Source: Undaria pinnatifida (Eukaryota > Sar > Phaeophyceae > Laminariales > Alariaceae). From it: 64,000 nt of DNA. The DNA lies in the NCBI GenBank assembly GCA_012845835.1, contig JABAKD010000027.1, positions 8,549,364-8,613,363 on the forward strand. The letters run 5' to 3'. The number at the start of each line of letters is the position of its first letter. The first letter of the stretch is position 1. Shown piece by piece: positions 57,601 to 64,000 of the stretch. Below the pieces are notes generated by a model. It was not told where the DNA came from. It was given only the letters and a program-made list of their open reading frames with translations, and made no database searches. The position numbers and the translations under genes are program-made.

Positions 57601-59638
57601 ACAACAACAACAACAACAACAACAATAACAACAACAACAACAACAACAACATTTACACCAAAGACTAGTCTTCGCCTCCCACACGCCACACACAACACTT
57701 GCCCCCAAAAACCACCGTAGCCTTCATGCAACTCGCCGAACACCTCACGGCGCTTAGCGCTTGGTGCACGCGGATGTCTGCCTGGTGAAAGAAAACTCGA
57801 CAAGCCCCGTCCCATGGGGAGCATTGTAAGAATTGCGAGCGTCTATGGTCATACAACTACGGCTACACGTGAAACTGAGAACACCCCCCACCACCACCAC
57901 CATAGCACGGCTGCTAGTCCAGCTAGCCAAGCGCGTCACCAAGCACATGACCTCACCAGGCAACTCCAAAGCCGTCGCCGTTGACGCGAATGTTTCTCTT
58001 GTCCAGGCACCCGGGGTGAAAAGACGCATCTCTGGATTGGAAAACCAGGGAGTGCTGTAAAAAATGGGCGATGAACGATGGGCGTTATCAGAAGGGATGG
58101 GCGCACACGATCAGTAATTGTGCCAAGCAACACGGTTGCGGTTGGACATATTGAGCGACCCCCTCACACGAAAAGTTAGGACATCAGTGATGCCCTAGGT
58201 CGCTGTCGCACGAGGTGCGCTATGCCACAACAGAAAATAGGTAAAGCCATGTAACAACCGGCCGGCCTTCTATTATAGCTATAAAATATTACAAACACCA
58301 TGAATATAACTTTATGATATATAACGCGGGGTTTGTTCAAGAGAAAATCGCATGCATACAAGCCTTTGAAAAAAAGCAGTTTTAACGTCTAGTCGCACGT
58401 TTGCATCAGCGATAGCTGATTGCGCGTCTTTCCCGCTCTCTCTCTCCCTCTTTCCTTTTGTCGTTACCCCTGTGTCTCTGGCAATGTCAACATCTCTCTC
58501 GATGTCTCTTTCTGCAGCGAAAAAGACGGTCGCTATCTTAGGAGATAGATGGTGGCCACAGGCGGCCGAAGAGGAAGGAGATAAGATAAGCAAACAAGTT
58601 TCATATAATATATGGAAAAGGCGTAATGAGCGCCCAAATGTTAGAGGTGTCTCTATTAGGAGTAGGAACGATGCTTCGTCTCGAATAGGATGCGTGGTCA
58701 ATGGTCAAACGACTAAGGCAAGCAATAAATGAGCCCCCCCCCCCCTCCCCCCCCCTGTCTCCCCCCCTCCCCCCCCCCCCCCCTCTCTTTCCCGCCCTCT
58801 CCTTGTCTATCCCCCCCCCCCCCCCCCCCCGCTCCCCCTTAAAATGCGTATACAATAGTTGGCCTCGGTTGGCACCGACGCTGCAAAACATTATATGGAT
58901 ACTGGGGTTAGCGTTGGTTAGCAACGGTGCTGTAAAACGTGCCAAGTATTGCGTGAGCTAGACAACCAGGGTACCGTTTTTTGTTTTTGGCGGTCACCAT
59001 GCATGATGGTTATCGAGTTAGATCATATTGTGCGGGGTGAAGAACCCTCACTCCGTACAAGGGGAATGATCGCATCACGTAGGGTGAATATGGTAAGGCA
59101 CCCACGAGGAAGTTACATGGTAAAACCCATTGCTGTCTCTGGAGTGGCCACACCAGAAAACAAATAAACTCGTTGGCGCTATCATCCATAAGCAAGAAAG
59201 TAGGCACAAGGTGCCGAAGTCCGTCTTACGAGCGGTTCGTGGAAGGATGTAGTTGACCCTTCACGCGACTCGCCGAACACCTCACGGCGGAGCAAGCAAT
59301 ATCTGCCTGGTTTATGAAAGCCCGACGTGCTCCGTTCCGGCATAGTAGGGATGCGAGGGTCTATGGCCATACGACCACGGCCATGCACAAACTGAGTACC
59401 CCCCCGCCCCCTGCCCCTGCTCCATCTCGAAAGGGATGCGTGGTCCATGGTCAAACGACTAAGGCAAGCAACAAATAACTACGACCCCCCCCCCCCCGCC
59501 CCCCTCCTCCCTCCCCATCCCCGCCTAACCCCCCCTATCCCTCTTGCGGTGGTGTTGCCCTTACTTGCCCTTACCTCGGGCTTGGTGATGAGAAAGTCCA
59601 TCGGGATGGCATGTCCCATGTAGCACAGCAGCCGACAC
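51669..59638 (-). CDS. Class II glutamine amidotransferase (DUG3/YafJ type), 7 exons found, first exon missing
   Basis: Exons in transcript order: 59638-59575, 58054-57957, 56778-56589, 55558-55436, 54291-54220, 53095-52570, 52360-51669. All phases agree, giving about 588 residues if the first base pair of the start codon comes from an unseen exon. Class II (Ntn) amidotransferases use an N-terminal Cys, freed by removal of Met, to hydrolyse glutamine. DUG3-type enzymes act in glutathione degradation in yeast. Visible family features are Cys2 in CRLLCYMG, NGDGFGVAWY, FAHVRAAS, FMHNGG, GTTDSE, SLNFCVTDG and the C-terminal SSEPL and PRNSMIVIEG motifs. The yeast protein is much shorter; the extra length is an Ala/Thr/Ser-rich insert in exon 53095-52570 and a Gly-Asn repeat tail. 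The gene converges on the RCC1-ankyrin gene. Confidence 0.9.
52570..53095 (-). CDS. Amidotransferase exon with low-complexity insert
   Basis: Begins VLRRTIARIVSAVARFAE, which matches the helix that follows Phe-Ala-x-Phe-Leu in the family. It then carries about 95 residues rich in Ala, Thr and Ser, including a run of 17 Ala around 52735-52795, and resumes with MSLNFCVTDGRHIVCSRYRN. The acceptor is cttcccag and the donor AGCG|GTAAGT. The insert lies in what is probably a surface loop. Confidence 0.9.
53110..53410. repeat. GGTAAGGTAGCGTGA minisatellite in amidotransferase intron
   Basis: Array of ggtaaggta and ggtagcgtga words. On the coding strand it is a pyrimidine-rich tract, but it lies upstream of the 53095 acceptor at its edge, so it may serve as the polypyrimidine tract. 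Confidence 0.93.
53563..53985 (-). repeat. Poly(C)-tailed repeat, family B, 420 bases
   Basis: Same strand as the amidotransferase gene, inside its intron. Lacks the first 170 bases of the long copies at 30640 and 58835. Confidence 0.9.
54220..54291 (-). CDS. Amidotransferase exon
   Basis: Encodes VCFAFFLDELPNMDDQLDAG and then EMAE. It follows TDSE directly, as Phe-Ala-x-Phe-Leu does in this family. The acceptor is atataacag and the donor GAG|GTTAGG, both phase 0. Confidence 0.88.
54550..54790. repeat. CAGA tetranucleotide microsatellite in intron
   Basis: About 55 units, pure over the first hundred bases (54585-54655). Makes a long Cys/Leu/Ser/Val frame on the minus strand that is not a gene. 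Confidence 0.97.
54965..55085. repeat. AGCAGCAAC-type microsatellite in intron
   Basis: Runs of agcagcaac and agcagcagc. The polyalanine frame here lies between two placed exons and lacks splice sites in phase. Confidence 0.85.
55436..55558 (-). CDS. Amidotransferase exon with HNGG motif
   Basis: Encodes NKRYTFMHNGGIPGFDKMKR and ends DGTTDSE. The acceptor is cgcccgcag and the donor GAG|GTTTGG. His-Asn-Gly-Gly supplies the oxyanion-hole Asn-Gly of Ntn amidotransferases, and Gly-Thr-Thr-Asp-Ser-Glu is the family's next conserved block. Confidence 0.94.
55877..55948 (-). repeat. Duplicated exon segment, copy 3 (possible alternative exon)
   Basis: A second 72-base in-phase copy, with a gatag acceptor and an AAG|GTGTAT donor. 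It encodes HVRTASDGSALVGTVNRENS plus HPVK. It differs from copy 2 at several codons but has no stop or length change. Confidence 0.7.
56325..56396 (-). repeat. Duplicated exon segment, copy 2 (possible alternative exon)
   Basis: This is a 72-base copy of the 3' end of the preceding coding exon. It is open, phase 0 at both ends, with an atag acceptor and an AAG|GTGTGC donor. It encodes HVKTASDGSAPVGDANHGNA plus HPFK. If included, it would insert 24 residues. It may equally be a by-product of expansion of the surrounding GATCGAGA repeats. Confidence 0.7.
56589..56778 (-). CDS. Amidotransferase exon with HVR motif
   Basis: Encodes YNPKKIAEGGCVVKFPTPAW and goes on to LVFAHVRAASDGSAL and ENTHPFK. 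The acceptor is tttgacag and the donor AAG|GTGCGT, phase 0. The Arg of His-Val-Arg and the downstream His-Pro-Phe are typical substrate-pocket positions of class II amidotransferases. Its last 72 bases are copied twice in the next intron. Confidence 0.93.
56780..57350 (-). repeat. Duplicated intron-acceptor region
   Basis: On the minus strand the segment from a ccgaacc word to the acceptor of exon 56778-56589 occurs twice: 57270-57120 and 57075-56765. Both have cgaaaac.ttttgaatcggta-like sequence, aacgccaccgtg and a final caggtacaa.cc or caagtacaagcc. The outer copy has caag in place of the functional cag. Confidence 0.7.
57530..57660. repeat. CAA trinucleotide microsatellite in intron
   Basis: caacaacaa units, nearly pure at 57598-57652. 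Confidence 0.96.
57716..57890 (+). repeat. Poly(C)-tailed repeat, family B fragment
   Basis: ctcgccgaacacctcacggc, then ggtcatacaactacggcta, then gagaacacccccc. Confidence 0.8.
57957..58054 (-). CDS. Amidotransferase exon with NGDGFG loop
   Basis: Encodes HSLVFQSRDASFHPGCLDKR and then NIRVNGDGFGVA. The acceptor is ttttacag. The donor TG|GTGAGG is phase 2 and makes a Trp with the next exon. Asn-Gly-Asp-Gly-Phe-Gly is a family hallmark of the glutamine-binding pocket. Confidence 0.92.
58525..59500 (+). repeat. Nested run of poly(C)-tailed repeats A, B, A
   Basis: Family A (58525-58752), C-rich tract, family B long copy (58835-59410), C tract, family A fragment (59429-59475), C tract. It lies in the amidotransferase intron between its first two placed exons. 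Confidence 0.88.
59575..59638 (-). CDS. Amidotransferase exon with catalytic Cys
   Basis: Encodes CRLLCYMGHAIPMDFLITKP plus a final Glu. The acceptor is gtctcag and the donor GAG|GTAAGG. The exon starts with a G directly before the TGT of the catalytic Cys, so an upstream exon ending in AT would give ATG-TGT. There is no in-frame ATG right at the Cys in the genomic sequence. Confidence 0.88.
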
Positions 59639-59699
59639 CTGAGACGACCAAGGGGGCAATACACCGTCGACGGCAATGTGAAATCGAGCAGAGGGGAGC

Positions 59700-59863
59700 G
59701 CGTATTGATTGATTGATTTATTGATTGATTCATTGGTTGGTTGGTTGGTTGGTTGGTTGGTGGATTTTTGATTGATTGCTTGATTGCTTGATTGCTTGAT
59801 TGATCGATTGATTGATTGATCGATTGACTGACTGACTGGTTGATTGATTGATTGATGGATTGC

Positions 59864-59905
<42 letters not shown>

Positions 59906-60475
59906 TATTAACGGATTTATTTATTTGTTGATTGGTTGGTTCATTGATTGGTTGGTTGAGGAATTGATTGGTTGATTAAATGATTGACTGGTTTGGTTGA
60001 TTGATTGAGTGATGGGTTGGTTGGTGGGTTGTTGGGTGACTGATTGTTTGATTGTTTGATTGTTTGAGTAATCGGTTGGTTGATTGATTGATGGACTAAG
60101 TGATTGGTTGGCTGGTGGATTTTGGTTGACCGATTGTTTGATTGTTTGATTGGTTGGTTGATTGATTGGTTGTTTGGTTAATTGGTTGGCTGACTGATTG
60201 ATTGATTGAAGAGATTGGCTAATTAACTGGTTCGTCGATCCGTTGGTTACATGTTTAATTGATTACTTGATTGCTCGGTCGATTGAATGCTTCCACGATT
60301 GAGTGATTGATTGCTTGCCTGGTCGATTATTTGGTTGGCTGATTGATCGCTTCGTTGATCGCTTGGTTGATAGATTGGCTGACTGGTAGGTCGATTGATT
60401 CATTGATGGATTGGCTGACATGTTGGCTTCATTAATTGGTTGGTTGGTTGATGGTTGTTTGGCTGATTGATTGAT
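59700..60475. repeat. TGAT/TTGGTTGG microsatellite
   Basis: About 780 bases of ttgattgat and ggttggttgg units just upstream of the catalytic-Cys exon of the amidotransferase gene, so possibly in its first intron. Confidence 0.95.
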
Positions 60476-60479
60476 GACC

Positions 60480-62610
60480 TTTGTTTTACAAGGAATACTT
60501 CTACTTCGAAGTATTAAAAACCAAAACAAGTCGCGAGTTCGTAGTACGCATAATATGCGCCGATAATCGATTTTATGACCCAACAACGCGAGAGACGGCT
60601 ATTTAGCAAAAAAAATAATAGACAAACAACAGCCCAACAGCCAAAGCGCGCGACTTCTACGAGATCCAAAATCAAATTTCAACGCTTTTCAACAGTCGAG
60701 TTCACCATCAAATCATTCAAGAGGCCATATGCGGCAAAAAAACAGTTACCTGGTACAATTTACTGGTAACCTCCTCCAGGGCTGAACAACAAAATAGACG
60801 TGCGACGTGTACCTGTTCTAAAAAAAACTAAGAAACAGACACATTCCGTCGTGTTTCGAGAACAAAGTTCATGAAGGGCCCAACAGACAACAACGGAATC
60901 GGCCGCTCGATGGTGGTTAAGTTTGAATGGTCTTAGACTATTGCTGCCTTAGGTCGTACCAGGGTATACAGTAAGCTCTACGTCTACTTGCGAATAACAC
61001 ATACTGCTGTACCAACAGAACGAAGAGTTGACATTTCTACATTTGAGTTACTTGCCATTTGTCGAACCTCTGAGGTTTCACACGAGCGATATCCGGCCCT
61101 CGACGATGAATCGTGGAAAACTTAAACCTAGGACAAGAGCCTTTAGAATACAACCAATACATTGCTTTGTATTCTGCACAATTTTCGTTAAAACGTCTAG
61201 GTCAACGGATTGCTCGTCGGGTATATATTCGCATTTTCGTCTTTTTTTTCCTCCAGGCCATGTATTTTGTGGGGCTAAAAGCCTCCCTCCTCATGTGAGG
61301 AACTCCAGAAAAAAAAATTGGTACCTGGTAGACCCATTAACCCATACCGCTCTATAAAAAGCAGGCGTTAGAAGCCGAGCCTCCCGTACTACACCGTTCG
61401 GCTATTTTCTACGATGAAATACGGAAAACCGGGAATTTTGGTGTGGGCGCGCGAGCGGTTCCAGTATTTTCGTTTTTTTTTTTTTGAAGACTGTTCGAAT
61501 CGTTGGAGTCACCCCACGCTAGAGGCTGGTTCAAGCAAAAAAAAAACAGATTCTCTCCCCCATGAATGCCGCTCGCAATATCTTGTCAAAAGAGTGAATA
61601 TTTGGTATCATAGTGACCCCCATTACCAGTGGAAGAGGTTCACATGGCCAGTTTTTTTTTTTGCGGCCTTGGGCTGTCTCTTGGAGCGAAACTCGTATCG
61701 GCCAACGCTGACAGGCCTTCATTCAATGTTTTCAACAATATTTAGGCTTTTTCCAAGCGGGGGCGAAAAAAACAACTGCGCCGCATGTTGCACGATTCCG
61801 TTGGACGTACTTCAAGGCATGCCTGCAGAAATTTTCGCTCAGAAAATCGAAGATCTGACCTGCATGTGTTCAACATTATGCAGAATCTAGCGAAAAATCT
61901 GAATCCTACACTAAAACTAAGTCATTTGAAGGAAATAACGTATCTTAATCATGTTTACGCACGAAAATCCAAATGTCCACGCCGTTTTTGAGAGAGAAAC
62001 CCTGAAACTTTGCAAACGTGTTTTACATGCCCATCCCGACGTCTGACCTCCGTTATTATTTTTTTCGCCGAAAAAAAATTGGGCTAAGGTGGTCCACATT
62101 TTCCGAAAAATCTTACCTGACGAGAAATCAGCACAAAATAAAATAAAATAATCGGGTGAGGTCTTCGCAAGGGCACATAGACGACATGTGCAAACTTTCA
62201 CCGTCTGAATCGAAAAAACGGCGTGGACATTCACCTGGGAGTAAATTTGGGGTCTTCAGCGTGAACTAGCCTGTACGTAGGGGAGAAGCGGAAGTTCCTG
62301 AGTTCCTCACATTATGAGGAGCTCAACATCTCACCCCGACACAGGTAGTGAATTCGAAGACATTCGTTCGCACAATCCGAGCAGCATATATATCTCTGCG
62401 CTAATAATAATATACACCTGGTATGTATACTCGTAAAATGATCATACCAACCGATACTAACTGTAGTATAGTTCCACAATTGAGAACGCCAACCGGTCAC
62501 TACATTTTGGCCCAAAAACTGCAATATCTACCGTGGGGTGACTCGTTTTTCAGACCGTAACCAATAACCCTAGCTCCGACCGCAACCAAAACAGAACCAT
62601 ATGCAGGGCC
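60480..62610. other. No gene recognised
   Basis: AT-richer, apparently unique sequence. The unseen first exon of the amidotransferase gene should lie here or beyond, on the minus strand. A minus-strand AT followed by GTGAGG near 62305 is one possible donor, without other support. Confidence 0.4.
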
Positions 62611-62614
62611 CGCT

Positions 62615-62700
62615 TAGCGCCTTTACAACTGAAAACTCTTTTGGGTGACAAACTCAATTGAATTTAGTATAGGAGGGATTTTGGGGTTCAAAAGGGGTTA
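62615..62700 (+). repeat. Dispersed repeat 'aatttagtataggagggatt'
   Basis: Related to 14735-14800 and 15585-15660 (gcgcctttacaactg, then ttagtatagggagggatttt). Confidence 0.75.
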
Positions 62701-63134
62701 ACTGTCTGTGTGGTACGTAGTATGGCAATGAATGGTCTAAAAATAATACTCCGGAGTACGTCGTATAATCTTAATTATAACATGGTCGACATTTTTCCGA
62801 ACGTGTTTTTTTTTTTCTGCCGTTTTAATTTTTTTCGGGACAACCGCCAGAACAGTCGGCCCGGGGTTGGGGCTAGGGGTACCTAGGGTTAGTGTTTATT
62901 ATGGCGTTTTATCGAAAAAGCCTTCTCACAATACTGGAAACACACGTCGTAGACACATTTTTTTCGCTTTTTCCATACAGAGTATTCGATACCTGGTTAT
63001 AGTTCTTCACATAAATGGCCTGCATTGGCGGCTCGACCAGAAGCTCGATTTCGGGACGGTACGTGAAATATCGTCAACCCGCCCCAAAAACTGCTTATCG
63101 TGGCCGCTGTGCGTCCCGACTACTGGTACAGCGG

Positions 63135-63275
63135 GGGTCTCTCAATAAGGCGGCATTCCGATATAAGGCGGTATCCCGATATAAGGCGGTCAAATTATCT
63201 TGGCACAACTGGGGAACTGCACTCATAACCCGGGATGAACAAGGTGGCTTCCCTCTATAAGGCGGTCATATTGCT
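63135..63275. repeat. GATATAAGGCGGT repeats
   Basis: Four copies of ataaggcgg in 130 bases. No gene seen around them. Confidence 0.75.
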
Positions 63276-63362
63276 CTCACACACCACCGCCGTAGTGGGG
63301 GACCCCTCTACAGTGCTGCTGTACATATGCCGGTTGACAGTCTACAGCAAGTTTGACGTTGG

Positions 63363-63660
63363 GTCAGCGGTAGACTGTCATCGCCGCTGGTGGTTGCGCT
63401 GGAGTTCGAATCTCGGCTGGTGTATAGTGCATACACAGCAGTACTACGTACGGGGATGTTTGCCACCTTATTTTTCAAGGCGTTTTTTTCAGTCGCCGAA
63501 AGCGCGAGAGCGAGAGTTATAGAGGAAGATTTCGGTGAGAATGGACAAAAAGCGGGAATAATGCTGAATTCTCTGCTCAAAAATGAATGGAAGACACCTG
63601 TAACCACGGCTTGTCCAGAAGCTGGAAAACAGAAGCGAGTTGTTTGGCCCGTCAATGCCT
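63363..63660 (+). mobile_element. tRNA-headed SINE, second copy
   Basis: B-box gagttcgaatctc at 63402-63414, then the body words gccgaaagcgcgagagcg and ccacggcttgtccagaagct shared with 5552-5830. Confidence 0.65.
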
Positions 63661-63879
63661 CTTTAGAATAAACATGATAGTTTCAGTTTGGGGAGAGTCC
63701 CTCGACGGCTGTCTGTCGAAGAAGGGTAAAGGTGCCGGTTGATTGCTATGTTTGAATAGAAAGGAGGCACACTTTTCTTGTGGAGAAAAACAACTAAGTG
63801 TGGAGAAAAACAACTAAGTGTGGCTGCAGGAGGATCCCATGTTCAAGCTGTGAGTCGGCATCCACTGCTGCTGCTTCTG

Positions 63880-64000
63880 CTACGCTGTATTTTATAAAAA
63901 TATTTCAAGGACGTCAGCCGTGAGTTCGACGAATTTCGGGTCAATACTCATATTTGCAGGCTGCGTTGTTGGTACTTGTAATATACTATGTGGGTGAGTT
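63880..64000 (+). repeat. Dispersed repeat cut by the window end
   Basis: ttataaaaatatttcaagg, then gacgtcagccgtgagttcg, identical in nearly every base to 3098-3187. Continues beyond the window. Confidence 0.88.

Noticed and set aside
59479-59865. Continuous minus-strand frame giving the amidotransferase a Gln/Ser/Asn/Ile-rich leader
   Set aside because: The leader is the TGAT array, and it would bury the catalytic Cys. The acceptor gtctcag right before G-TGT is a better explanation.

Overview
This is a eukaryotic nuclear window. It holds two multi-exon protein genes in convergent orientation, set in dense repeats. Exons are short (49 to 190 nt, with a few large low-complexity ones). Introns run from a few hundred bases to almost 6 kb, with GT-AG borders and pyrimidine-rich acceptors. 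Coding sequence carries runs of Ala, Ser, Gly and Thr. No gene names the species. The mix of RCC1-ankyrin architecture, long repeat-filled introns and GC-rich low-complexity coding DNA suggests a stramenopile, most likely a brown alga. That placement is inference only.

Gene 1 (+ strand, about 16.3 to 39.4 kb, 5' end not found) encodes an RCC1-type beta-propeller (six visible Trp-Gly blade motifs), a 484-residue Ala/Gly/Ser-rich linker and three C-terminal ankyrin repeats. Fourteen exons join with every reading phase matching. One intron uses a GC-AG border.

Gene 2 (- strand, about 59.6 to 51.7 kb, first exon not found) encodes a class II glutamine amidotransferase of the DUG3/YafJ type. Seven exons join in phase and carry the catalytic Cys2, the Asn-Gly-Asp-Gly-Phe-Gly loop, the His-Val-Arg motif, the His-Asn-Gly-Gly motif and Thr-Asp-Ser-Glu. 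It has a polyalanine-containing insert and an unusual Gly-x-Gly-Asn repeat tail. The intron after exon 4 holds two extra in-frame 72-nt copies of the end of exon 4, each with its own splice sites.

The rest is repeats. From 0 to 16 kb there are tandem duplications, a tRNA-headed SINE, (AAC)n-tailed elements, a 1.35 kb inverted-repeat (foldback) structure and the 3' end of a non-LTR retrotransposon. The long introns of gene 1 hold a decayed hAT transposase (23.9 to 24.8 kb) and a 2.5 kb element with inverted ends (27.3 to 29.8 kb). From 39.4 to 51.7 kb and 59.7 to 64 kb I see only dispersed repeats and micro- or minisatellites. A striking class of dispersed repeats, 14 copies in two related families, ends in a poly(C) tract always on the same side.
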